Source of the DNA: Bacillota bacterium
Lineage (GTDB): Bacteria; Bacillota; Sulfobacillia; JAJZYS01; JAJYTV01
Direction: 5' to 3'
DNA: 64,000 nt
NCBI GenBank assembly: GCA_021799275.1
Contig: JAJZAT010000005.1
Span: 57,993 to 121,992 of the forward strand
The position numbers and the translations under genes were made by a program. This document shows, piece after piece, positions 55,981 to 63,899 of the stretch; position 1 is the first letter of the stretch; each line of letters opens with the position of its first letter. The notes beneath the pieces were generated by a model. It made no database searches, was not told the DNA's origin, and saw only the letters and a list, made by a program, of their open reading frames with translations.

Positions 55981-56148
55981 AGGGCTAAGATCCGCTAAAG
56001 ACCTCGGCGCTGGCCCCGGGCGCATCGTGTCCGGCGTCGCTGCAGGCTTTTGGACATGCCCTGGACGCAAACCATGGCCGAATTTTGAGATCTTTTTCAG
56101 GTACCCACGGATGATGCAGGTATCAGGCCGATCTAGGGGGCATCGCGC

Positions 56149-57066
56149 ATGACCGTCCGCAAGCTTGGCTCGTTGGCTCTCGGGCTCGGAACTGCGGCAC
56201 TGGTACTGGGCTCCGTAGGCCAGTCGGCGCACGCCGCCTCGCCCCAGTCCACGTTCAGCGCCCGCTACACGCAAAACGCGAACACGGAGGCGCTGCTGCT
56301 GCAGCAGGCGCAGACCGCAGGCGGCTCCAGTCCCGCCATTGCGACGTACAGCAATACCGTGCGCTCCATCGAGGGGCAGGTCGGCCTCTTGTACAGTTCG
56401 GAGCAGGCGCTCTCGCTCGCCAAGGCCGCCATCCCCGTCCAGATGTCCGATCGGAACAAGCTCCAGACCCAGGAGCGCACCCTGAACCATGAACTCGCGA
56501 ACGCCAAGTCGAGGCTTGAGCGGGCGAAGAGGGACAGGATCGCCGCGACCGTACGCATGCTCGAGCTGCAGGTCAAGACATGGACAGCGCAGCTCGCGGA
56601 GATCAAGTACGAGCTTGGGCATCCGCTCCTCGACGGCACCTGGACCGGTCACCCGCTCGGCGGCGGGCTCACCGCCTTGCAGCAGTCGATCCTGGATCTG
56701 CAGCAGGCCGCCATCCACTACACGCGCCTTTGGATCGCCGTGGCGAAGGCTGCGCCTGTGCTCGGCAACCCCGCCTCCATCACCGGCCTCCGCTACGCAT
56801 CGGCAAGCGTCCTGATCCCCACGCCCGGCTCGGCCGCGGCGACGGACCCCGTAGCCGTCAAACCGGTCGTCAAGGATGCGCGCGGCAACGTGCTGCCTGA
56901 TACGGGCGCCTATTCGGTCACGGTGCCACCCGGTGCCGTCGGCGTGGCCATCGATGCGACGACCGGACTGCTCTACGTCTACCCCGGCGCGACCAGCGGC
57001 GTCTACGTGATCAGCTACAGCCAAGGCGGTGTCGTCGACCGCGTCGGCGTCGCCGTGTACCGCTAG
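56149..57066 (+). CDS. Secreted coiled-coil protein (tandem paralog 1)
   Basis: 305 residues. Signal peptide about 1-29 (ends SAHAA-SP). A long helical region follows (about 33-200), with EALLLQQAQTAGG and ERTLNHELANAKSRLERAKR followed by an aliphatic heptad-like stretch, likely coiled-coil. The C-terminal ~85 residues form a small beta domain: VKDARGNVLPDTGAYSVTVP, VAIDATTGLLYVYPGAT and GVYVISYSQGG. The gene at 57192 shares this C-terminal domain and the helical middle. Function unknown. Divergent from one two-component system and followed by another. Confidence 0.82.
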   Translation: MTVRKLGSLALGLGTAALVLGSVGQSAHAASPQSTFSARYTQNANTEALLLQQAQTAGGSSPAIATYSNTVRSIEGQVGLLYSSEQALSLAKAAIPVQMSDRNKLQTQERTLNHELANAKSRLERAKRDRIAATVRMLELQVKTWTAQLAEIKYELGHPLLDGTWTGHPLGGGLTALQQSILDLQQAAIHYTRLWIAVAKAAPVLGNPASITGLRYASASVLIPTPGSAAATDPVAVKPVVKDARGNVLPDTGAYSVTVPPGAVGVAIDATTGLLYVYPGATSGVYVISYSQGGVVDRVGVAVYR

Positions 57067-57191
57067 CACATGCGCCGCCAGCGCATTTCATAGGACGGGA
57101 TCGCGACTTCAATTCCCGGTTTCGACGCCTGGGCACCGCGCCTTCGGCTGCCTGGGCGCCGGATGGGAACCCGCAAGGTGGTGTTGCCCCC

Positions 57192-58124
57192 ATGCGCGCG
57201 CCCGCAAAAAGTGGACCGTCGGGCCGTCTCCCGGCATGGCTTGCGCTCGCGGGCGCTCTCTGGCTCGTGAGCGCCGCAAGCGCCCAGGCCGCGCCCGACG
57301 CGACCTTCACCGCGCACTACGAACACGAGGCACAGGTCGTGACAGAGCTCCTGACCGAGGTCCAGGCACTGTCCCTTGCGCAGCAGGCCCGCGGAGACGC
57401 CATCGCCCGGTCAGTCGCGGAGCTGCAGGATGAGACCGCTTCGCTCTATGCCGATGACCAGGCAGTGTCCGCAACCGGAGCGCATCCTCTGTCCGCGGCG
57501 GCGTTGACGAAGGAGGTCCGGGCGGCGCTGAAGTCGGCCACGGCAGGTCTCGCGACGGAGATTCTAACGTGCAAGCCGGCGCCGGGCGGGAGCGCCGCCT
57601 TGCGCGCACGGCGGGCGGCGCTGCTCGCGTCGGCCAGACAGGAAAGGCAGAAGGTTGCGAAGGCGCTCGCGAGGCTCAACTCCGCGAGCCGCCAGCCCGC
57701 CTTCCGCACCTCGGCAAGCGCCCAGAGCGGTCTGCTCCAGGAAACCCTCCCCGAGCTCCAGTCGAGCGTGATCTTGCTGCTCGACGGCTGGCTGCTGCTG
57801 GCGGACACCTCGCGGGCCACGAGTCAGCCCGTCGCGATCCAGGGCCTCGCCTACACCCAGGTTGCGATCACGATTCCGGCCAAGGGCGAGCCGCCGGAGG
57901 CGGACCCGGTCGGATCGCAGCCCGAGGTGACCGACCAGAACGGCCAGCTCCTGCCTGATACCGGCAGTTACCGCCTGCAGGGCCCACCAAGGTGCCACGG
58001 TGTTGCGGTGGACCGCCTGATCGGCACCGTGACCGTTCGACCCGGTGCGACGCCCGGCACGTACACCGTTACCTATACTCAGGGCCGGGCATCGGAGCGG
58101 GTCACGCTTCGGGTGGCGCCCTGA
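57192..58124 (+). CDS. Secreted coiled-coil protein (tandem paralog 2)
   Basis: 310 residues, ATG 57192 after AAGGTGG. Signal peptide about 1-34 (SAQAA-PD). Helical middle (about 40-205, e.g. AHYEHEAQVVTELLTEVQAL) and a C-terminal beta domain: DQNGQLLPDTGSYRLQG, GVAVDRLIGTVTVRPGAT and GTYTVTYTQG. It lines up with paralog 1 over the final 85 residues and more weakly in the middle. It has two Cys (in LTCKPAP and PRCHGV) that paralog 1 lacks, so a disulfide is possible. 45 bases ahead of the response regulator gene on the same strand, so it may be in that operon. Confidence 0.8.
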   Translation: MRAPAKSGPSGRLPAWLALAGALWLVSAASAQAAPDATFTAHYEHEAQVVTELLTEVQALSLAQQARGDAIARSVAELQDETASLYADDQAVSATGAHPLSAAALTKEVRAALKSATAGLATEILTCKPAPGGSAALRARRAALLASARQERQKVAKALARLNSASRQPAFRTSASAQSGLLQETLPELQSSVILLLDGWLLLADTSRATSQPVAIQGLAYTQVAITIPAKGEPPEADPVGSQPEVTDQNGQLLPDTGSYRLQGPPRCHGVAVDRLIGTVTVRPGATPGTYTVTYTQGRASERVTLRVAP

Positions 58125-58169
58125 CCTCCGCGTGCCGGATCTCGATCGCGAAGCTGGTGATGGCGACCC

Positions 58170-58883
58170 ATGCGCGTCCTGCTCGTCGACGACGAGGTGC
58201 CGCTCGTCCGCGCGCTTTCGCAGATCCTCCGCCAGCAGCAGTACGACGTCGACGCCGCCCTTGACGGCCTACAGGGCCTCGACATGGCGCGGGCCGGCAT
58301 CTACGACCTGCTGCTGGTGGACGTCATGCTGCCCGGACTTCCAGGGACCGAGCTCGTCCGCACCCTGCGCGAGGATGGCGACGCCACGTCCGTGCTCATG
58401 CTGACCGCCCGCGGCACGGAGGACGACAAAGTGCTTGGCCTCGACAGCGGCGCCGACGACTACCTCGTCAAACCTTTCGGTACGGCGGAGCTGCTGGCCC
58501 GCATGCGGGCACTCACGCGGCGAGTCGGGGAACTCGCAGGTGTCCGGCAGTTGACAGCCGGCGACTACACCCTGGATCTCGTGCAGCGCTCGGTAGAGCG
58601 CCGTGGCGAGACCATTCGTCTGACCCACAAGGAGTTTCAGCTGATGGAACTCTTCATGCGCCACCCTGGGCAGGTCCTGTCCCGTGCCGCGATCTACGAC
58701 CGGATCTGGGGCTACGACGCGGACGTCGACAGCCAGGTCGTCGACACCTATATCCACTTTCTGCGGAGGAAGCTCGAGCAGGGTGTGACGAAACCCGCTC
58801 GAGCTTCCTCCATGATCCGCACCTTGCGCGGCGTAGGCTACATGTTTCAGGCAACCCCCACCTCGCCGCGAGGCACCCGTTGA
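58170..58883 (+). CDS. OmpR-type response regulator
   Basis: 237 residues. Receiver: LLVDDEVPL, phospho-acceptor Asp in LLLVDVMLPGLPGTELV, LTARGTEDDKVLGLDSGAD, Lys in YLVKPFGTAEL. DNA-binding: IRLTHKEFQLMELFMRHPGQ, VVDTYIHFLRRKLE, ending IRTLRGVGYMFQA. The stop overlaps the TTG of the kinase gene. Follows the secreted paralogs by 45 bases, so the regulator may sense the same surface process. Confidence 0.94.
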   Translation: MRVLLVDDEVPLVRALSQILRQQQYDVDAALDGLQGLDMARAGIYDLLLVDVMLPGLPGTELVRTLREDGDATSVLMLTARGTEDDKVLGLDSGADDYLVKPFGTAELLARMRALTRRVGELAGVRQLTAGDYTLDLVQRSVERRGETIRLTHKEFQLMELFMRHPGQVLSRAAIYDRIWGYDADVDSQVVDTYIHFLRRKLEQGVTKPARASSMIRTLRGVGYMFQATPTSPRGTR

Positions 58884-60211
58884 TCGGGACTGGAAGGGCC
58901 GTCCCGACGGCTCTCCGATCGAACCAAACCGTCGGCCGGCTCCTGCACGGCCTCCGCTTGCGCCTTGCAGTCCTGCTTGCCGCCGTGTTCCTCGTCTTCT
59001 ACCTTGTAACGGCGGGCCTGATCTACGGCCTGACGGCACAACTCACCCAAGACGACGTGGATGCCGTCTTGGGCGATACGACCCGACCCCTCGCGGCCAG
59101 GGTCCTCAAGGATCTCGACCGGGGCATCTTCCCGCAGGAATTCGTGACCTTGGCAAAGCTGTCCGAGATGTACCCCAAGGTTTCGGCGATCGTGTTGCGC
59201 GACGCCCAGGGAAATGTGATCGCAAGCACGGCGCCGCGCGTCACGCGAACGCTTCCGTACCTCTCCGCGGGTGGAACACAGCGATATTCGACGGAGCGGG
59301 TCGACTCAAGCTGGTACCGCGTCCTCACGCTGCCGCTCCGCGATCCCTACCGGCACATCGTCGGCTACCTGCAGATGACCTTGAACCTCGACCACGATCG
59401 CAGTTCGCTGGCCAGGTTGGCGTACGCCCTCCTGCTGGTGGGCGGTCTCGGCATTCTGCTCGCCGCCCTTGCGGGGTTCTTTCTCTCGCGCCTCTGGCTC
59501 GATCCGGCCGTGCGGGCATGGCGGCAACAGGAGCACTTCGTGGCGGACGCATCGCACGAACTGCGGACGCCTCTCACCGTGATGCGTCTGAACCTCGACC
59601 TCGCGCTCAGTCGGCCGGAGGCGACGGTCGCGGAGGCGCATCCTTGGCTGCAGGCGGTCGAGGAGGAGATCCGCCGGCTGCACCGCCTGTCGGAGCAGCT
59701 CCTCGCGCTGGCCCGAGGCGATGCTGCCGGCTCCGCTCGGCGCCAGTTGGTGGACTTGCGATCTGTCGTCAACGACGCTGCGGCGGCGCATCGCATGGCG
59801 GCTGAAGCGAAGGGGCTCACCCTTGCGGTCGAGATTGGCTCCATCGCATCAACCATGGCGAGCTTTGCGATGTATGGGGACCCGGACGCCCTTTACCAGT
59901 TGGTCGCCATCCTGCTCGACAACGCGGTCAAGTACACCCCAGCCGGCGCCATCCGCATGGTCCTGACGCGGCAGGCGAACGCGCTGCGGCTCGAGGTGAG
60001 CGACACGGGGATCGGGATCGGTCCCCAGCATCTTGAGCGCGTCTTCGACCGGTTCTACCGCACCGACGAGGCGCGCGCAAAGGCCAGTGGCGGCACAGGC
60101 CTCGGCCTAGCCATCGCCCGGGATATCGTGCTGGCACACGGCGGACAGATCGGCGTCACCAGCGTGATCGGGCAGGGGACGACGTTCTCGATTGTGCTGC
60201 CGGTCAACTGA
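58880..60211 (+). CDS. Sensor histidine kinase
   Basis: 443 residues from TTG 58880 (TTGA overlap). Membrane helices at about 27-50 and 177-197, with an external sensor region between them (VSAIVLRDAQGNVIASTAPR, DSSWYRVLTLPLRDPYRHIV; Cache-like). H-box FVADASHELRTPLTVMRLNL, N-box LVAILLDNAVKYTPAG, G-boxes VSDTGIGIG and GGTGLGLAIARDI. Complete and of typical length. Pairs with the preceding regulator. Confidence 0.94.
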   Translation: MIGTGRAVPTALRSNQTVGRLLHGLRLRLAVLLAAVFLVFYLVTAGLIYGLTAQLTQDDVDAVLGDTTRPLAARVLKDLDRGIFPQEFVTLAKLSEMYPKVSAIVLRDAQGNVIASTAPRVTRTLPYLSAGGTQRYSTERVDSSWYRVLTLPLRDPYRHIVGYLQMTLNLDHDRSSLARLAYALLLVGGLGILLAALAGFFLSRLWLDPAVRAWRQQEHFVADASHELRTPLTVMRLNLDLALSRPEATVAEAHPWLQAVEEEIRRLHRLSEQLLALARGDAAGSARRQLVDLRSVVNDAAAAHRMAAEAKGLTLAVEIGSIASTMASFAMYGDPDALYQLVAILLDNAVKYTPAGAIRMVLTRQANALRLEVSDTGIGIGPQHLERVFDRFYRTDEARAKASGGTGLGLAIARDIVLAHGGQIGVTSVIGQGTTFSIVLPVN

Positions 60212-60343
60212 CGAAGCGGCCAAGCTGACACCCTGTGCACCGGTTGCGCCTCGTGAATGAGACCCGCACGCGAAGCGGGCTTACCGAGGCTGCTCCATCT
60301 GATCCGAGTAGCGTCCGCAAATGGCCATTTAAGCTCCCCGCGC

Positions 60344-60703
60344 TTACTGACCCCTACCTTCGTGGTTGTGGTCGTGTTCGGCGCACACATCGCCCGTCGA
60401 CGCGAGTTCGCCGCGCAGGTACGCTTTCACGGCCTCATCGGCCGATCCGGACGCGCCCAGGACGACCTCGATCCCGTGCTGGTTGAAGATATCGACGGCG
60501 GCTTGGCCCATCCCACCGGCGATCACGACATCGCAGCCCATGTCCTTGAGGAAGACGGGCAGAAACCCTGGACGGTGGCCAGGGTTCGGCACGATCTCCG
60601 AAGCAGCCACGGTGTTGGCCGGGTTCTCGTAGATGGCAAAGGACTCGCAGTGGCCGAAGTGTCGGCTGACCTCGTTCCCATCGCACACGGCAGCAATCTT
60701 CAT
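60344..60703 (-). CDS. NifX/dinitrogenase iron-molybdenum cofactor-domain protein
   Basis: 119 residues from ATG 60703 (a GTG two codons earlier is possible; GGGAGG upstream serves both). Fold: MKIAAVCDGNEVSRHFGHCE (metal-cluster-binding type N-terminus with HFGHC), VPNPGHRPGFLPVFL, DVVIAGGMGQAAVDIFNQHG, and a His/Asp-rich C-terminal tail (CAEHDHNHEG) that may bind metal. Similar small proteins bind Fe-Mo or Mo-Cu clusters; in Desulfovibrio the orange protein ORP is one. Last gene of the ATPase operon, 44 bases after the DUF134-NifX gene. Confidence 0.88.
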   Translation of the reverse strand: MKIAAVCDGNEVSRHFGHCESFAIYENPANTVAASEIVPNPGHRPGFLPVFLKDMGCDVVIAGGMGQAAVDIFNQHGIEVVLGASGSADEAVKAYLRGELASTGDVCAEHDHNHEGRGQ

Positions 60704-60747
60704 GAACACGAAGCCTCCCTCATGCTGAGCCTCAGCCCGGCCAGACC

Positions 60748-61461
60748 CTACATCTTTGGCAGATCGCCGGCCTTCCAGGACGCGATCGCCTCACCTACGG
60801 TCATCCCGGCGTGCAGAGCGTAGCCTTGGATTCCCGCCGCATTTGTCACGCGCGCGGCGTTCGGCCCGAGACTTCCCGTCAGCACGACCTTGACTCCGAG
60901 CCCGCCGACGAACTGGGCAGCCGCGATGCCGGCACCCGAAGCGCCCGCAAGCGCCGGGTTCTCGTGGGACTCTACCGAGGCCTCGGGATCGTCGGCGTCG
61001 CAGATGACAAAGTGCGTGCACCATCCGAAACGCTCATCCACCTGGCTGTCGAGTCCCGGTCCCATCGCCGAAACGGCAATCCGCACTGCTCCTGCCTCCC
61101 CTGCCTTCTCACGCATCCCAACGGAGGGCTCCCCGGTCCCGGCACGGCCGGCCCCCTCCGACTCCCCGCCATAGTGCACGTGGTGCCCACCGCCGATGCG
61201 AATCGCCTTGCCCGTCGTGAGCGCGTCGGCGATCTTCGCGTGCGCCGCTCGGAGGACTCGGTGAAAGGTCGGGCGGGAGATCCGCATGCGGTCGGCACAG
61301 CTCTGCTGGTCCAGGCCCTCAAGATCCTTGAGGCGGATGGCCTCAAGTTCCTCGATCGTCAGGCCGACCTCTTCGAGACTGCGTAGAGGCACGCCGCGCG
61401 GCTTGAAGTACGTGACGTCGGTATCCCACCCCACCCAGCGACACTTCGTCGGACGTGGCAC
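60748..61461 (-). CDS. DUF134 HTH protein fused to a NifX-like domain
   Basis: 237 residues from GTG 61461 (AGGAGGTCTGAGGC upstream). Residues about 1-95 are a DUF134-type DNA-binding domain: RPTKCRWVGW, YFKPRGVPLRSLEEVGLTIE, ELEAIRLKDLEGLDQQSCAD, and RMRISRPTFHRVLRAAHAKI. A linker follows, then a NifX/DIM-like domain (about 122-237: RIAVSAMGPGLDSQVDERFG, THFVICDADD, VGGLGVKVVLTGSLGPNAAR). The fusion joins a regulator-like part with a cofactor-binding part, suggesting a metal-cluster-sensing autoregulator. Starts 3 bases after the ATPase stop. Confidence 0.9.
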   Translation of the reverse strand: MPRPTKCRWVGWDTDVTYFKPRGVPLRSLEEVGLTIEELEAIRLKDLEGLDQQSCADRMRISRPTFHRVLRAAHAKIADALTTGKAIRIGGGHHVHYGGESEGAGRAGTGEPSVGMREKAGEAGAVRIAVSAMGPGLDSQVDERFGWCTHFVICDADDPEASVESHENPALAGASGAGIAAAQFVGGLGVKVVLTGSLGPNAARVTNAAGIQGYALHAGMTVGEAIASWKAGDLPKM

Positions 61462-61464
61462 GCC

Positions 61465-62355
61465 TCAGACCTCCTTCAACGGCAGTTGGCGCGGTCGCTG
61501 CGCGGAGATGTCCGCCCAGATCGCGCGGATGGCGTCCGCGGCGGGACCGCCCACCCGCGTCACCGGCAACTGCCTGGCCATGGCCTCGGCGACGGCCGGA
61601 TCCCAGGGGATGCGGCCGACGACCCGGACCCCGCGCTCGGCACACCGCCGCTCGATCTCCTCGGTCATCTCCGGACTGATATCCCACTTGTTGACCGCCA
61701 CGAAGCTGGCGATGCGGAAGTGCTCGGTGACATTGAGGACACGCTCGAGATCATGCCAACCGGACTGCGTCGGCTCGGTGACCGCGAGAACCGCCTGGCA
61801 GCCCGTGATGGTCGAGATCACGACGCAGCCCATGCCGGGAGCCCCGTCGATGATGACGTTCCGGCCGCTGGCTCGCGCCTCGCCCGAAGCGAGCTGCCTC
61901 ACCTGCGTCACGAGCTTGCCGGACCCGTCCGCGGCAAGCGCCAGTTCCGCATGGGCGAAGACGCCACCCGCCGCCTGCGAGAGCATCAGCGTACCCGTAC
62001 GCAGCGGCTCGAGCGTCACGGCATCCTGAGGACAGACGTACGTGCAGGCCCCGCAACCCTCACAGGTGGCGCTGTCGATCCCATATTCGCCGTCCTGGCT
62101 GTGGACCGCTCCGAAGCGGCAGACGCTCTCGCAGGCGCCGCAGTCGATACAGGCGTCGCGCTCGATCGTCGCGACGTGGTTGCCGGAGAAGTCCCGGGCC
62201 TGCAGGGTCTCGTGCGGCAGGACGAGGTGCAGGTTCGGCGCCTCGACGTCGCAGTCCGCCATCACGACGGCACCGGCGAGATCGGCGAACGCCGCGGCGA
62301 CCGTGGTCTTCCCGGTGCCACCCTTGCCCGAGACGACCGCAAGCTGGTAGTTCAT
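61465..62355 (-). CDS. MinD/NBP35-like ATPase with inserted ferredoxin domain (2 of 2)
   Basis: 296 residues, ATG 62355, overlapping the previous gene by four bases (ATGA). Deviant Walker A GKGGTGKTTVAAAFADLAGA at the N-terminus. A 2x[4Fe-4S] ferredoxin insert at about 65-115: CIDCGACESVCRFGA and CEGCGACTYVCPQDA. Then NVIIDGAPGMGCVVISTITG (Walker B-like), AVTEPTQSGWHDLERVL and VNKWDISPEM. These ATPases belong to the same class as those in the Desulfovibrio Orp clusters. Probable role in assembling or delivering a metal-sulfur cofactor. Confidence 0.92.
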   Translation of the reverse strand: MNYQLAVVSGKGGTGKTTVAAAFADLAGAVVMADCDVEAPNLHLVLPHETLQARDFSGNHVATIERDACIDCGACESVCRFGAVHSQDGEYGIDSATCEGCGACTYVCPQDAVTLEPLRTGTLMLSQAAGGVFAHAELALAADGSGKLVTQVRQLASGEARASGRNVIIDGAPGMGCVVISTITGCQAVLAVTEPTQSGWHDLERVLNVTEHFRIASFVAVNKWDISPEMTEEIERRCAERGVRVVGRIPWDPAVAEAMARQLPVTRVGGPAADAIRAIWADISAQRPRQLPLKEV

Positions 62356-63224
62356 GCGGTCCTGCTCCTTCCAGCCAAGCCGGACACCGCCGCCGCGAGT
62401 TCGATGAAGGTGTCGGCATAGCGCCTATCGTCCATGAGAAGCGCGCCGCGGGCGGTGACGCGGGCAATCTCGAGGTCGAACGGGAGCCGCCCGACGATCG
62501 GCAGGCCCGCCTGGGTCGCATAGCGGTCGATGAAGCCTGAGCCGTCGTCCTTGTTCACGAAGATTGCGGCGGGCAGCTCGAGATGACGCGCGAGCCGCAC
62601 GGCAAGGCCCAGGTCGTGGAGGCCGAACGCCGTCGGCTCCGCGACGAGCAGGGCGAGATCGCTGCCCTCCGCGGCGTGCATCACCTCGCAGGAGCTCCCC
62701 GGCGGGCAGTCGGCGATCACGATAGAACCCTGGGCGCCCCTGCCCGCATCACGTTCGGCGAACTCGCGCAGGCGCTGGATGACTGTCGTGGCGAGCGTTT
62801 CGCCTTCGCGCAGGATCCCCTCGGAGCACGCGAGACCGTCGCGCGCCGTGCCGGAGCGGAGCTCGCCGATGGGGCGCGCCTTCTCACGGATGGCACCGCG
62901 CGGACACGCCAGCGTGCAGGTACCGCAGCCGTGGCAGATCTCCGGGAACACCAGGACGCGCCCGCCCACCTCCGCAAGCGCATGCGAGGTGCACGCGGCG
63001 CTGCACACGCCGCAAGGCTCGCATTCCTCGCCGATCACGGGGTAGGTCGACGTCACGACGCGCGTGCTGACGATCTGCGGCTGGAGGAAGATGAACCCGT
63101 TCGGTTCCTCCACGTCGTAGTCGGCGTAGACCGTGGCACGCGCGGAGGCGAAGGCCACAGCGAGGTTCACCGCCACGGTCGTCTTGCCGGTCCCGCCCTT
63201 GCCGCTGAGAATAGCCAGGCGCAA
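62352..63224 (-). CDS. MinD/NBP35-like ATPase with inserted ferredoxin domain (1 of 2)
   Basis: 290 residues from TTG 63224 (GGAGGGAGCAGC directly upstream; the longer frame to 63287 has no such site). Walker A LSGKGGTGKTTVAVNLAVA, ferredoxin insert CEPCGVCSAACTSHA and CHGCGTCTLACPRGA, then IVIADCPPGSSCEVMHAAEG and AEPTAFGLHDLGLAVRLARH. Closely parallel to the second ATPase in domain order, so the pair likely forms a heterodimer as in related clusters. First gene of the operon. Confidence 0.92.
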   Translation of the reverse strand: MRLAILSGKGGTGKTTVAVNLAVAFASARATVYADYDVEEPNGFIFLQPQIVSTRVVTSTYPVIGEECEPCGVCSAACTSHALAEVGGRVLVFPEICHGCGTCTLACPRGAIREKARPIGELRSGTARDGLACSEGILREGETLATTVIQRLREFAERDAGRGAQGSIVIADCPPGSSCEVMHAAEGSDLALLVAEPTAFGLHDLGLAVRLARHLELPAAIFVNKDDGSGFIDRYATQAGLPIVGRLPFDLEIARVTARGALLMDDRRYADTFIELAAAVSGLAGRSRTA

Positions 63225-63245
63225 GCTGCTCCCTCCGCTCAGACA

Positions 63246-63303
63246 GATATGGACGTATGCCCATATCCGCAGAACGGAGCGTAGCACCGTTTAAGAACGT
63301 ATG
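63246..63303. promoter_or_regulatory. Candidate operator region of the ATPase/NifX operon
   Basis: GATATGG (63246-63252) and CCATATC (63261-63267) form an inverted repeat around ACGTATGC, and ACGTATG recurs at 63297-63303, 44 bases from the first copy. These sites are 22-79 bases before the first ATPase start, so a regulator such as the DUF134 protein may act here. The rest of the gap to 63575 (about 270 bases) shows no gene. Confidence 0.45.
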
Positions 63304-63575
63304 TCAATAATCCGCCCGACAGCCAAGCTGCGGGGATCTCCCGACAGCGCAAGCGGCCGCACACTTGGCGAGGCTCCCTTTCACGATCTCAAATCACAAA
63401 GTCCGCGACCGACACGACCTGGCACCATGCGACGGGAAAATCCGGAGGGTAAGTAAGCTTGTGGGGCGAACCTGACTGTTGCAGAGCCGATGACCAGCGG
63501 GGCCGCCACGGGCGCCGCTTCTCCACTGGTGAGGCAATGGCGCGACCGGCTGCCTAGATGAAAGGAGTGGTTCCC

Positions 63576-63899
63576 ATGCGACCCATCAGGCGTCTACTCT
63601 TGACAACGGCAACCGTTGTCGGCGTCGTGGCCATCTCCGCGTCGGCGGCGTTTGCCTCGGGAAATCCAACGTACAACGTCTCATTCATGGGCGAGTACGG
63701 CGGCATCGCAACCTGGGTACCTGGCCACGCTGCAATTAGAATGTATCTGCCCGCCTCTCGTGCGGACGCCATCATCACTCTTCATCACTTCACCTCTGTG
63801 GCGCCCGCTGAAGCCCCGACCTTCGCCACTACCACCTACCAGTCAGGGTCACCACGCTGGTACATCCAGTTCTCTGCCCCGAAAACGAAGCCTTCGTGA
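63576..63899 (+). CDS. Small secreted protein
   Basis: 107 residues from ATG 63576 (AAGGAG eight bases upstream; an in-frame ATG at 63558 precedes the site). Signal peptide about 1-28 (ends AAFASG). The mature part reads TYNVSFMGEYGGIATWVPGH then AAIRMYLPASRADAIITLHH, and ends soon after RWYIQFSAP. No family recognised. The stop at 63897 is abrupt and another frame continues open to the window edge (CPENEAFVRTPEGHRSLEAA), so a frameshift near 63870 cannot be excluded. Confidence 0.65.
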   Translation: MRPIRRLLLTTATVVGVVAISASAAFASGNPTYNVSFMGEYGGIATWVPGHAAIRMYLPASRADAIITLHHFTSVAPAEAPTFATTTYQSGSPRWYIQFSAPKTKPS

